From the NCBI GenBank assembly GCA_016936035.1, contig JAFGPU010000403.1, positions 1 to 9,800 on the forward strand: DNA of 9,800 nt. Reading direction: 5' to 3'. Every line of letters begins with the position of its first letter. Position 1 is the first letter of the stretch. The translations under genes were made by a program, and so were the position numbers. Below the pieces are notes generated by a model, which was not told where the DNA came from, searched no databases, and saw only the letters and a program-made list of their open reading frames with translations. This stretch comes from Acidimicrobiales bacterium. GTDB lineage: Bacteria > Actinomycetota > Acidimicrobiia > Acidimicrobiales > VFJN01. Positions 1-7,594 of this stretch are shown piece after piece.

Positions 1-1
1 C

Positions 2-1126
2 GGCCTCGACTTCTACCGGGCGCTCGTCGACGAGCTGCTCCGTCACGGCATCGAGCCCGCCGTCACCCTGTACCACTGGGACCTTCCCCAGGCGCTCGAG
101 GACGACGGCGGCTGGCCCCACCGCGACACCGCGTTCCGGTTCGGCGACTACGCCGCCCTGGTGGGCGAGGCGCTCGGCGATCGCGTCCGCCTGTGGACCA
201 CCGTCAACGAGCCCTGGTGCGCCGCCATGCTCGGCTACGCCGCCGGCATCCACGCCCCGGGACGCACCGAGCCGGCCGCCGCGGTCGCCGCCGCCCACCA
301 CCTCCTCCTCGGGCACGGCGTTGCCGTCGATGCCCTCCGCAGCGAGGTCACGGCCCCGGGCACGGAGATCGGCATCACCCTCAACCCCTACCCCGTCGTC
401 GCCGCCGGGGGAGACGAGGCCGACCTCGATGCCGCCCGGCGCATCGACGGCCTCGCCAACCGCCTGTGGTATGACGCCGTGCTCGAGGGCCGCTATCCCG
501 ACGACGTGCTCGGCGACCTGGCGGCCGTCAGCGACCTGGCCCACGTCCGTGACGGCGACCTCGCCCAGATCGCCCGGCCCCTCGACGCGCTCGGCCTCAA
601 CTACTACCGCCGCTATCACGTGCGCCACTCCCCGGGTGCGTCGGCGTCCCCCTCCCCGTGGCCCGGCACGGACGACGTGGCCTTCGTCGACCCGGGGTCG
701 ACGCCGACGTCGAACGGGTGGGCGGTCGAGCCCGACGGCCTCTACGACGCCCTCGTGAACGTCGCCGCCGAGCACGCACCCCCGGCCCTCTACGTGCACG
801 AGAACGGCGGCGCGTTCCCCGACCCCCGGGCCGACGACGGCGCCGTCCACGACCGCGACCGCATCGCGTTCCTGGACGGCCACCTGCGGGCGTGCCACGA
901 CGCCATCGCTGCGGGCGTCGACCTGCGGGGCTACTTCGTGTGGTCGCTGCTCGACAACTTCGAGTGGGCCGAGGGGTACTCGCAGCGCTTCGGCATCGTG
1001 CACGTCGACTTCGCCACCCAGGTCCGCACCCCCAAGGACAGCGCCCTGTGGTTCCGCGACGTCGCCGCCGCCAACGCTCTCGGTGGGGGCCCGGCCTCAC
1101 CGCCCGGAGACGGGTCCCCACCGTGA
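2..1126 (+). CDS. GH1 family beta-glucosidase, 3' part (start outside window)
   Basis: Retaining glycoside hydrolase family 1 enzyme, probably a cytoplasmic beta-glucosidase that releases glucose from unphosphorylated beta-glucosides. The frame is open from base 2, giving 374 visible residues; GH1 proteins usually have about 450, so roughly the first 80-90 are missing. Seen in the sequence, numbered from the first visible residue: the YHWDLP motif at 24-29, whose His contacts sugar; TTVNEPW with acid/base Glu70; YVHENGG with nucleophile Glu267, where the usual Thr before Glu is His; and the C-terminal SLLDNFEWAEGY segment with Glu321 of FEW. That Glu is typical of non-phospho-glucosidases, whereas 6-phospho-glycosidases differ here, and it agrees with uptake by an ABC importer instead of a PTS. 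There is no signal peptide evidence because the N-terminus is absent. The stop overlaps the next gene's GTG start. Family certain; exact sugar (glucoside, galactoside, fucoside) not determinable. Confidence 0.95.
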   Translation, partial: GLDFYRALVDELLRHGIEPAVTLYHWDLPQALEDDGGWPHRDTAFRFGDYAALVGEALGDRVRLWTTVNEPWCAAMLGYAAGIHAPGRTEPAAAVAAAHHLLLGHGVAVDALRSEVTAPGTEIGITLNPYPVVAAGGDEADLDAARRIDGLANRLWYDAVLEGRYPDDVLGDLAAVSDLAHVRDGDLAQIARPLDALGLNYYRRYHVRHSPGASASPSPWPGTDDVAFVDPGSTPTSNGWAVEPDGLYDALVNVAAEHAPPALYVHENGGAFPDPRADDGAVHDRDRIAFLDGHLRACHDAIAAGVDLRGYFVWSLLDNFEWAEGYSQRFGIVHVDFATQVRTPKDSALWFRDVAAANALGGGPASPPGDGSPP

Positions 1127-2142
1127 ACCCCGCAGGTGGCCCCGGCTGCACGCTCGAGGACGTGGCGGCACGCGCCGGCGTCTCGCGCGCCACGGTGTCC
1201 CGCGTCGTGAACGCCAGCCCCCGGGTGTCCGAGTCGGTGCGCCGCGCGGTCGAGGACGCCATCGACGAGCTGGGGTACGCCCCCAACCGCGCCGCCCGCT
1301 CGCTCGCCCGCCACCGCAGCGACACCGTGGCGCTGGTCGTCTCCGAGCCGAGCGTGCGGCTGTTCGCCGACCCGTTCTTCGCCGCCACCACCCTCGGCGT
1401 CAGCCACGTCCTCGGCGCCACCCGCTACCAGCTCGTGCTGGTGATGACCGAGGGCGACGCCGAGCGCGACCGCGTCGAACGCCACCTCCGCCGCGGCGAC
1501 ACCGACGGCGCCCTCATCCTGTCGGCCCGGGCCGACGACCCCCTTGCCGGCCGTTTGGCGGCGGCCGGCATCCCCTGCGTCGTCGCCGGCCGGCCGCCCG
1601 CGGGCGCAGCGGTGGGGTTCGTCGACGCCGACAACGCCGGCGGCGCCCGCCAGGCCGTGGCCCACCTGGTGGCGTCCGGGCGCCGATCCATCGGCACGGT
1701 GGCCGGGCCCCCGGACATGGTGCCCGGCGCCGACCGGCGACGCGGCTGGGAGGAGGCCCTGATCGAGGCCGGACGACGGCCGGACGTCGCCCTGGTCGCC
1801 GCGGGCGACTTCACCCGGTCCGGCGGCGCCGTCGCCACCCGCAGGCTGCTCGACCGGCGCCCCGACCTGGACGCCGTGTTCGTGGCATCGGACCTGATGG
1901 CTCTGGGCGCGCTCGACGCGCTCCGCTCCCGTGGCCGGCGCGTGCCCGACGACGTCGCGGTCGTGGGGTTCGACGACAGCGAGCTCGCCCGGTCCTCCGA
2001 CCCGCCCCTCACGACGGTGCGCCAGCCCGTCGAGGACATGGGACGCGCCATGGCCCGGCTGCTGCTCGACCAGCTGGACACGGGCGCGCCACCGGCGGGC
2101 GTCGTGCTGCACACCGAGCTGGTGGTGCGACGCTCGACCTGA
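1123..2142 (+). CDS. LacI-family transcriptional regulator (LacI-1)
   Basis: DNA-binding repressor with a periplasmic-binding-protein-like sugar sensor domain, 339 residues, the usual LacI length. The helix-turn-helix is at about residues 10-29 (TLEDVAARAGVSRATVSRVV) and the hinge helix at about 54-62 (PNRAARSLA). The effector domain follows from about residue 68, ending with the family-typical segments VFVASDLMALGALDAL, VGFDDSELA and LTTVRQPVEDMG. The frame stays open upstream, but GTG at 1123 is chosen because it puts the HTH near the N-terminus, overlaps the GH1 stop as GTGA, and has GGAGA 12 bases upstream. Translational coupling to the GH1 gene suggests it regulates that operon, probably releasing DNA on binding a sugar. 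Its operator is not visible; it would lie left of the window if the operon promoter is there. It differs from LacI-2 in its recognition helix, so the two should read different operators. Confidence 0.93.
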   Translation: MNPAGGPGCTLEDVAARAGVSRATVSRVVNASPRVSESVRRAVEDAIDELGYAPNRAARSLARHRSDTVALVVSEPSVRLFADPFFAATTLGVSHVLGATRYQLVLVMTEGDAERDRVERHLRRGDTDGALILSARADDPLAGRLAAAGIPCVVAGRPPAGAAVGFVDADNAGGARQAVAHLVASGRRSIGTVAGPPDMVPGADRRRGWEEALIEAGRRPDVALVAAGDFTRSGGAVATRRLLDRRPDLDAVFVASDLMALGALDALRSRGRRVPDDVAVVGFDDSELARSSDPPLTTVRQPVEDMGRAMARLLLDQLDTGAPPAGVVLHTELVVRRST

Positions 2143-2263
2143 TCACCCGCTCCCCCGGCGTCGTGTGCGCCACCGTCCCCGGTGCCGCGACGTCAGCTGC
2201 CGGCCGGGCGGCGGTCGACCTGGGTGGCCGCCGCCCGTCGGTGCCGCACCGGGCTCGCCTCGG
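2143..2263. other. Convergent intergenic region
   Basis: A 121-base gap between the stop of LacI-1 on the plus strand and the stop of the ATPase gene on the minus strand. Apart from the GC hairpin annotated separately I see no gene or promoter here. It should be the transcription end zone for both operons. Confidence 0.8.
2205..2237. terminator. Candidate bidirectional terminator hairpin
   Basis: Perfect 10-bp inverted repeat, CGGGCGGCGG at 2205-2214 and CCGCCGCCCG at 2228-2237, with a 13-base loop that could add a C-G and G-T wobble pairs. It sits between two convergent genes, where it could end transcripts from both sides. Neither strand has a T-run after the stem, so it is not a textbook intrinsic terminator. 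In high-GC actinobacteria such T-poor hairpins are common at convergent gene ends. The terminator role is inferred. Confidence 0.5.
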
Positions 2264-3553
2264 TCAGGCGGGCTCGGACTCCGGCGCGGGCTGCGCGGTC
2301 GCCGGCGCGGTCGGGACCTCGCCGGCGATGCGGTCACCGGTGTCCGGGTCGAAGAACTGCAGGCGCTCGACGTCGACGTCCATCTCGGCCACGTCGCCCA
2401 CCCGGGCCCGGCTGCGTGCGTCGAAGCGGGCGATGATCATGGCGCCCTCGCCGGCCGCCTGCCGTTCGAGCAGCTCGACGCCCGCCGCGTCGTACTCGCC
2501 CGCGACGCTGCGCACCTCGTCGGTGACCGCCGGGCGGCAGTTGGTGCGCACGTGCACCAGCAACTCGGACCCGAGCGCCTCGCGCAGCTCGACGTCACCT
2601 CGCAACCGCGCGCCGTCAGGCGGGGCCTCGTGCTCGCCCAAGGTCGCGTCGCCGAGGTACTCGGGCCGGACGCCGACCACGACCTTGCGGCCGTCGAAGG
2701 CGCGCAGGCCGGGGCGCTCGGCCAGCACCGACGCCGGGAGCGCGAGCGACTGCTCGCCCAGCGAGATCGTCGCTCCCCCGCCGGCGCCGTTGCCACCGCC
2801 CGGGTCGACGGCGACGGTGCCCTCGAGCAGGTTCATCGAGGGCGACCCGATGAACGCGGCGACGAACAGGTTGGCGGGCTCGGAGTAGAGCACCTCGGGC
2901 TCGTCGATCTGCTGGAGGCGTCCCTCGCGCATGACGGCCACGCGGTCGCCCATCGTCATCGCCTCGATCTGGTCGTGGGTGACGTAGATGGTCGTGGTGC
3001 CGAGCTGGCGCTGCAGGCCGGCGATCTCGGCCCGGGTCTGGGCCCGCAGCTTGGCGTCGAGGTTCGACAGCGGCTCGTCCATGAGGAACACCGACGGGTC
3101 GCGCACGATGGCCCGTCCCATGGCGACCCGCTGGCGCTGACCCCCCGAGAGCTGGCCGGGCTTGCGGTGCAGCCATTCCTCGAGCTGCAGCACCCGGGCG
3201 GCGTTGCGGACCCGCTGGCGGATCTCGTCCTTGGGCAGCCGCGCGAGCTTGAGCGCGAAGCCGATGTTCTGCTCGACGGTCATGTGCGGGTAGAGCGCGT
3301 AGTTCTGGAACACCATGGCGATGTCGCGCTCCTTCGGCGGCAGGTCGTTGACGACCCGCTCGCCGATGCGCAGCTCGCCCGACGTGATGCTCTCGAGCCC
3401 GGCCACCATGCGCAGGGCCGTCGACTTGCCACATCCCGAGGGGCCGACGAGGACGAGGAACTCGCCGTCGGCCACCTCGAGGTCGAGATCGGCGACGGCG
3501 GTGACCCCGTTGGGGTACGTCTTCGTCACCTTGTCCATGGTCACCGCGGTCAC
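2264..3553 (-). CDS. Sugar ABC transporter ATPase, MalK/UgpC/AglK type
   Basis: Cytoplasmic ATPase that should power the two permeases encoded just upstream; 429 residues. All nucleotide-binding elements are intact: Walker [10 protein letters not shown] at 37-45, Q-loop Gln83, signature LSGGQ at 135-139, Walker B VFLMDE at 155-160 followed by the D-loop SNLDAK, and switch His193. From about residue 238 a TOBE/MalK-type regulatory domain follows, with family segments [16 protein letters not shown] and [14 protein letters not shown]. The protein is longer than the common 360-380 residues, mainly through a Gly-rich insert at about 251-260, expanded C-terminal domain loops, and an Ala/Pro-rich tail after about 412. 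The GTG start at 3553 is preceded by a perfect AGGAGG (complement of 3559-3564) with a 5-base spacer; an ATG six codons in (MDKVTK) is a weaker alternative. Last gene of the transporter operon, 37 bases after the second permease. Confidence 0.95.
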   Translation of the reverse strand: MTAVTMDKVTKTYPNGVTAVADLDLEVADGEFLVLVGPSGCGKSTALRMVAGLESITSGELRIGERVVNDLPPKERDIAMVFQNYALYPHMTVEQNIGFALKLARLPKDEIRQRVRNAARVLQLEEWLHRKPGQLSGGQRQRVAMGRAIVRDPSVFLMDEPLSNLDAKLRAQTRAEIAGLQRQLGTTTIYVTHDQIEAMTMGDRVAVMREGRLQQIDEPEVLYSEPANLFVAAFIGSPSMNLLEGTVAVDPGGGNGAGGGATISLGEQSLALPASVLAERPGLRAFDGRKVVVGVRPEYLGDATLGEHEAPPDGARLRGDVELREALGSELLVHVRTNCRPAVTDEVRSVAGEYDAAGVELLERQAAGEGAMIIARFDARSRARVGDVAEMDVDVERLQFFDPDTGDRIAGEVPTAPATAQPAPESEPA

Positions 3554-3558
3554 CGGTA

Positions 3559-3564
3559 CCTCCT
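3559..3564 (-). promoter_or_regulatory. Ribosome binding site deciding the ATPase start
   Basis: AGGAGG on the minus strand, 5 bases before the GTG at 3553-3551. It favours that GTG over the downstream in-frame ATG at 3540-3538, which lacks its own site at a suitable distance. Confidence 0.75.
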
Positions 3565-3590
3565 GTCGAACGGATCGTCGCTCGTCGCCA

Positions 3591-4754
3591 TCAGCCCTTC
3601 ACCGACCCGGCCAGCAGGCCCCGCACGAAGTAGCGCTGCAGCCCGAAGAACACCGCCAGCGGCAGCGCGATCGACACGAACGCCGCGGCGGTGAGCAGGT
3701 GCCAGTCCTGGCCCCGGCCGCCGGACAAGGTGGCGAGCCGCACCGTCATGGGCGCGTCCGCACTGCCCGTCCCCAGGAACGTGGCCGCGACGAGGTAGTC
3801 GTTCCACACCCACAGGAACTGGAAGATGGCGAACGCCGCCAGCGCCGGCACCGACAGCGGCACCACCAGCCGCCAGAAGATGGTGGGGTGATCGGCGCCG
3901 TCGATGCGGGCCGCCTCGAACAGGTCGGCGGGCAGCGACGAGATGTAGTTGTGCAGCAGGAAGATGGCGAGCGGGAGCCCGAAGCCGATGTGGGTGAGCC
4001 ACACCGCCGTGGTGGTGCCCGCCAGGTCGAGGTCGGGGAACAGGGTGATGGTCTCGCCGAAGGCGGTGACGTGCGCGCCGCCCACGTACAGCTGCAGCAG
4101 GGGGACGAGCGAGAGCTGGATGGGCACGGCGAGCATGGCGACCACCGAGACGAACAACCAGTCGCGACCCTTGAAGTCCATCCACGCGAACGCGTAGGCC
4201 GCGAACGCGGCGAAGGCGATGGGGATGACCGTGGCCGGGACGGTGATGGCCGCCGAGTTGATGAAGTGCTGCCACATGTCCGGCGAGTCGCTGGTCGACG
4301 CGTCGAACGTCTGGCGGTAGTTCTCCAGGGTGAAGGTGGCGTCGGTGCTCGCCACCAGCAGGCCGACGAAGGCCAGCACGGCCACGATCGGCAGGGCGAT
4401 GCGGCCGGCGCGGCCGAGGTGGTGGTACAGGCGGGCGAGCAACCCGACCACCGCCACGACCACGGCGATGAAGGCCAGCGCCACCAGCAGGGCCAGTGTC
4501 TGGTTGTCGGGGAAGGGGTCGGGCAGCACGGTCCACCACCCGGTCGTCTTCACCTCGATCTCGGGGCGGAACGACGAGACGAACATGCCCATGGTCGGGA
4601 TGGTCCACAGCACCACCAGCGCCCACAGCACGCCGGTCGGGATGCTGCCCAGCAGCCGGTGGAGCCTCGAGCCCCGCCCCTCGCGCGCCGGCGAGACACC
4701 GGATTCGAGCGCCTCGGGCTGGCGCTCCGGCGGCGCCGTGGTGACTGTGGTCAT
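3591..4754 (-). CDS. Sugar ABC transporter permease, MalG/AglG type
   Basis: Inner-membrane subunit of a carbohydrate importer (MalFG-type binding-protein-dependent permease), 387 residues against about 280-300 for typical MalG. The EAA loop that docks on the ATPase is clear at 280-299: [20 protein letters not shown]. Predicted membrane segments are roughly 41-61, 86-108, 117-136, 168-190, 200-222, 249-269, 303-327 and 353-375. The pair at 86-136 lies in what is normally a loop after the first helix, making this the enlarged form. The C-terminus [14 protein letters not shown] is the classical MalG ending. The ATG start at 4754 overlaps the stop of the upstream permease as ATGA, with a GGGGGAGAGGG Shine-Dalgarno region just before it. 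The open frame extends much further upstream through the other permease gene, but that part is a shadow. Works as a heterodimer with the 4751-6094 product. Confidence 0.94.
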   Translation of the reverse strand: MTTVTTAPPERQPEALESGVSPAREGRGSRLHRLLGSIPTGVLWALVVLWTIPTMGMFVSSFRPEIEVKTTGWWTVLPDPFPDNQTLALLVALAFIAVVVAVVGLLARLYHHLGRAGRIALPIVAVLAFVGLLVASTDATFTLENYRQTFDASTSDSPDMWQHFINSAAITVPATVIPIAFAAFAAYAFAWMDFKGRDWLFVSVVAMLAVPIQLSLVPLLQLYVGGAHVTAFGETITLFPDLDLAGTTTAVWLTHIGFGLPLAIFLLHNYISSLPADLFEAARIDGADHPTIFWRLVVPLSVPALAAFAIFQFLWVWNDYLVAATFLGTGSADAPMTVRLATLSGGRGQDWHLLTAAAFVSIALPLAVFFGLQRYFVRGLLAGSVKG

Positions 4755-6094
4755 GCCCTCTCCCCCTGGCGCGAGCGACGGACGTTGACGATCATGAGCG
4801 GCAGCACCGCGACGAGCAGCAGCACCGCGAGGGCCGAGCCCTTGCCGTAGTCGCGGTTGATGAACGCCTGGTCGAACATCTCGTTGGCGATGACGCTGGT
4901 GGAGAACTCGCCGTTCGTCATCACCTTGACGATGTCGTAGATCTTGAGGACGGTGATGATGAGCGTGGTGACCACGACCGCGATGGTCGTGCGGATCTGG
5001 GGCACCGTCACCCGCCAGAACGCCTGCGCTTCGCTGGCGCCGTCGACGCGGGCCGCTTCGTGGAGCTCGCCGGGCACCGCCTTGATGGCCGACGACAGCA
5101 CCACCATGGCGAAGCCGGTCTGGATCCAGATCATGATGACGATGAGGAACATCGAGTTCCACGGGGGCTGCTGCAGCCAGGCCTCGGGCTCGTTGTCGAA
5201 CCCGACCCAGACGGCGTTGAGCACGCCGATCTGGTCGCGGCTCGCCGGCGTGAACGCATAGACGAACCGCCAGATGACGCTGGCGCCGACGAAGCTGATG
5301 GCCATCGGCATGAAGATCAGCGACTTGGCCACCGACTCGCCGCGGGACCGGTCGGCCAGCACGGCGATGGCCAGCCCGATGATGGTGGACAGGCCGGTCA
5401 CGAACACGACCCAGAAGACGTTGTTCCAGATCACCCCGCGCAGGGCGCTCATGGCGGCCAGCGTGACGAGGATGCCGGCGGTGGTGAGCGAGATGACCGG
5501 CGTGGGCGCCGAGAGGTCGACGCCGCGACGGGTGCCGACGCCGCGCACGATGACGAGGGTCATCGCCACCACCGTGATGATCGCCGCGGCGATGAACAGC
5601 CGGCTCGTCAGGATGTCGCCCGCGGAGTCGATGTTGAAGATGGTCGAGTCGCCGAACAGGTCGCGGTAGTTCTGCCATCCCTCGGCGTCGTCGCCCCGGG
5701 GGCTGCGGAAGCTCAGGTAGACCGTGCGGATGGTGGGGATGACCAGGGCGACCGCCAGGAACAGGAGCGCGGGCGCCAGGAAGATCGCCGGGCGCAGCCT
5801 GTCGGGGATGCGCCACCGGCGCTCGGGCGGCGGTGGGTGCCGCGCCCAGACCAGCAGGCCGAGCAGCGCACCGACGACGAAGCCGCCGAGCGGCCACAGC
5901 AGGCCACCGAGGAACCATCCCTGGCTGTTGACGACCACCCCGGCGACCGCGCCGAGCACCCCGCCGGCGAGCGTGGCGAACAGCCGGAAGTTCTTGGGCG
6001 CCAGGTCGACGAGCGCGTTGATGCCCACGAAGAGGCCGAGGACGACCGCGACGATCGCGACGACGCCGACCACCATGCTGACGAGCTGACCCAT
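4751..6094 (-). CDS. Sugar ABC transporter permease, MalF/AglF type, enlarged
   Basis: Inner-membrane permease partner of the MalG-type protein, 447 residues, much longer than the usual 290-330. The EAA loop is at 346-365 (EAARVDGASEAQAFWRVTVP). A three-helix N-terminal extension (about 5-28, 38-56, 60-84) precedes a cytoplasmic Pro/Arg-rich link (85-101) and the normal first helix (102-122). A second insert at about 151-220 holds two more hydrophobic segments (166-184, 198-217) before the core resumes with WNNVFWVVFVTGLSTIIGLA. The core ends with a final helix near 419-438. The ATG at 6094 has GGGGAG (complement of 6102-6107) 7 bases upstream. Its stop overlaps the next gene's start, so the two permeases are translationally coupled and made in equal amounts. 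The overall form recalls AglF-like proteins of alpha-glucoside importers; substrate not proven. Confidence 0.93.
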   Translation of the reverse strand: MGQLVSMVVGVVAIVAVVLGLFVGINALVDLAPKNFRLFATLAGGVLGAVAGVVVNSQGWFLGGLLWPLGGFVVGALLGLLVWARHPPPPERRWRIPDRLRPAIFLAPALLFLAVALVIPTIRTVYLSFRSPRGDDAEGWQNYRDLFGDSTIFNIDSAGDILTSRLFIAAAIITVVAMTLVIVRGVGTRRGVDLSAPTPVISLTTAGILVTLAAMSALRGVIWNNVFWVVFVTGLSTIIGLAIAVLADRSRGESVAKSLIFMPMAISFVGASVIWRFVYAFTPASRDQIGVLNAVWVGFDNEPEAWLQQPPWNSMFLIVIMIWIQTGFAMVVLSSAIKAVPGELHEAARVDGASEAQAFWRVTVPQIRTTIAVVVTTLIITVLKIYDIVKVMTNGEFSTSVIANEMFDQAFINRDYGKGSALAVLLLVAVLPLMIVNVRRSRQGERA

Positions 6095-6140
6095 CGACTA
6101 GCTCCCCGTCTCCACTCTCCCGTGCACCGACGGCGCGAGG

Positions 6141-6172
6141 CCCGGGAGGCGCCCCGCCGGGCGCCTCCCGGG
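6141..6172 (-). promoter_or_regulatory. Strong intra-operon hairpin between binding-protein and permease genes
   Basis: Perfect 14-bp inverted repeat: CCCGGGAGGCGCCC at 6141-6154 and GGGCGCCTCCCGGG at 6159-6172, with a 4-base loop. It lies in the 119-base gap after the binding-protein stop and before the permease start. No T-run follows on the minus strand, so full termination is unlikely. By analogy with the malE-malF gap in enterobacteria, such a stem can protect the upstream mRNA from 3' decay or cause partial termination, giving more binding protein than permease. That role is inference. Confidence 0.65.
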
Positions 6173-6213
6173 ACCATACGTGGTTACCGGCTGGTCAGCC
6201 GGAACCTCGCGTC

Positions 6214-7530
6214 TCAATCGGGCCAGCTCTCCTCGACCTCGGTGAACGCCGTCTCGACGTCCTTCGAGCCGGTCGTGATGTCGACCGCCGCGCTCCAGAA
6301 GGTGCCGGCGCCGACCGCACCGGGCATCAGGTCGGAGGCGTCGAACCGCACCGGGTCGCCCTCGGCGAGGATCTCACCGAAGCTCTGGGTGAGCTCGTCG
6401 GGGTACTGGCTGGTGTCCACGTTCTTGTTCGGCGACAAGAAGCCGGCCGCCGGCGCACGCGCGGTGGCGTACTCGGGGCTGGCCAGGAACCGCATGACCT
6501 CCATCACCTCGGGCCGGTCGACCAGGGCGGAGGCGTAGTTGCCGCCCGACAGGGTGATGTTGGGATGCTCCTCCGAGCCGGGCAGGAAGAACGCGTCGAC
6601 CTGGCCCTCCGGGCCGAACTCGGTGTCCTCCGGGAAGTTCGCCGAGTAGAAGTTGCCCTGGCGGTGCATCATGCAGTCGCCGTCGAGCAGGGGCAGGCCG
6701 GCATCGGCGAAGGGCGTCGCCGCCACGTTCTCGACGCCGCCGAACACGTAGCCCTCCTGCGACCACAGGTCGACGACCGCCTCGCCCACCTCGACGACGT
6801 CGGGGTCGTTGAAGGGGATCTCATGGGTGTACCAGGCGTCGTAGACGTCCGGGCCCTTCATGCGCAGCATGAAGTCCTCGACCCAGTCGGTCATGGGCCA
6901 GCCGGTGGCGTCGTCGCTGCCGATGCCGATGCAGAACGGCGTGTTGCCGTCGGCGGCCATGGTGTCGGCCAGGGCGAGGAAGTCGTCGAACGTCTCCGGG
7001 ATCTCGTAGCCGTTCGTCTCGAACTGCTCCGGGCTGTACCAGACCAGGCTCTTCAGGTCGGCCTTGAGGGGCACGCCCTTGAGCTCGCCGTCGATGGTCA
7101 CCAGGTCGGTGAAGCCGGGGTCGAAGTTCTCCTCGACCTCGCTGACGACGTCGTCGGGCAGACCGATGATGTCGTCCGCGAAGTCGTTCACCTTGCCCGG
7201 CTGCGGGAACAGCGCGATGTCGGGCGGGTTGCCGCCGTCGATCTGGGTGCCGATCTGCGTCTCGAAGCTGCGGTCGCCCGAGATCTCGACAGTGATGCCC
7301 GTGTCCTCGCTGAACTGTTCGAACGCGTCCTGGTTGCCCTGGAGCTCGCCCTCGACCTCGGAGCCGAAGATGGTGACGGTCGTGCCCTCGAAGTCGTCGC
7401 TGGCACCGCTGTCGCCGCTGTCGGTCTCCGCTGCGTCGTCATCGTCGTCGGCACACGCCGAGGCGAGCATGGTGAACGCCAGGCCCGCGGCCACGGCCGC
7501 GCGCCAGCGCTGGTGTCGCTGTCGTCTCAT
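6214..7530 (-). CDS. Extracellular sugar-binding lipoprotein of ABC importer (AglE-like)
   Basis: Solute-binding protein that would capture the sugar outside the membrane and deliver it to the permeases; 438 residues, normal for the family. The N-terminus is a lipoprotein signal: basic MRRQRHQRWR, hydrophobic 11-22, then LASAC with Cys26 as the lipidation site (Ala instead of Leu at -3, still allowed). A very acidic linker follows (five Asp, then a Gly/Ser/Asp stretch to about 46), then the mature domain starting GTTVTIFG. Family segments include GGNPPDIALFPQPG (99-112), PLKADLKSLVWYS (154-166), DATGWPMTDWVED (207-219) and LLDGDCMMHRQGNF (281-294). The DATGW-TDW and DCMMHRQ segments recall AglE-type alpha-glucoside binding proteins from memory. 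The ATG at 7530 has AGGGGA (complement of 7541-7546) 10 bases upstream. It lies 64 bases after LacI-2, with no evident promoter between. Confidence 0.93.
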   Translation of the reverse strand: MRRQRHQRWRAAVAAGLAFTMLASACADDDDDAAETDSGDSGASDDFEGTTVTIFGSEVEGELQGNQDAFEQFSEDTGITVEISGDRSFETQIGTQIDGGNPPDIALFPQPGKVNDFADDIIGLPDDVVSEVEENFDPGFTDLVTIDGELKGVPLKADLKSLVWYSPEQFETNGYEIPETFDDFLALADTMAADGNTPFCIGIGSDDATGWPMTDWVEDFMLRMKGPDVYDAWYTHEIPFNDPDVVEVGEAVVDLWSQEGYVFGGVENVAATPFADAGLPLLDGDCMMHRQGNFYSANFPEDTEFGPEGQVDAFFLPGSEEHPNITLSGGNYASALVDRPEVMEVMRFLASPEYATARAPAAGFLSPNKNVDTSQYPDELTQSFGEILAEGDPVRFDASDLMPGAVGAGTFWSAAVDITTGSKDVETAFTEVEESWPD

Positions 7531-7594
7531 TGCTGGGTCTTCCCCTCTGTGGGTTGTTGCTGGTTGGTGTGCGGACGGGTGGACGGCATCGCGC
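7531..7594 (-). other. Short gap between LacI-2 and binding-protein gene
   Basis: 64 bases holding the binding-protein Shine-Dalgarno region and, before it, a run of CAAC-type repeats. I see no convincing -35/-10 pair and no copy of the TGGAAGCGCTTCCA palindrome, so the transporter genes are most simply read through from the LacI-2 promoter. A weak internal promoter cannot be excluded. Confidence 0.5.

Noticed and set aside
658..1122. Upstream extension of the LacI-1 frame into the GH1 gene
   Set aside because: The extension translates to Arg/Pro-rich sequence and overlaps the real GH1 frame; the GTG at 1123 fits the family start and has a ribosome binding site.
931..2112. Long minus-strand open frames antisense to GH1 and LacI-1
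   Set aside because: They are shadows of the GC codon bias; translations are low-complexity with no family motifs, while the plus-strand frames carry clear GH1 and LacI signatures.
4755..5918. Fusion of the MalG frame with an upstream 388-codon extension
   Set aside because: The extension is Arg/Ala/Pro-rich shadow of the MalF gene; the ATGA overlap and Shine-Dalgarno site mark the true start.
5060..6538. Plus-strand open frame of 492 codons over the permease gene
   Set aside because: Its Asp/Arg/Gln/His-rich composition is the reverse-strand shadow of hydrophobic codons; no domain seen.
7420..7460. Short GTC/ATC trinucleotide run as a possible repeat element
   Set aside because: It is simply the Asp-rich linker codons of the binding lipoprotein read on the other strand.
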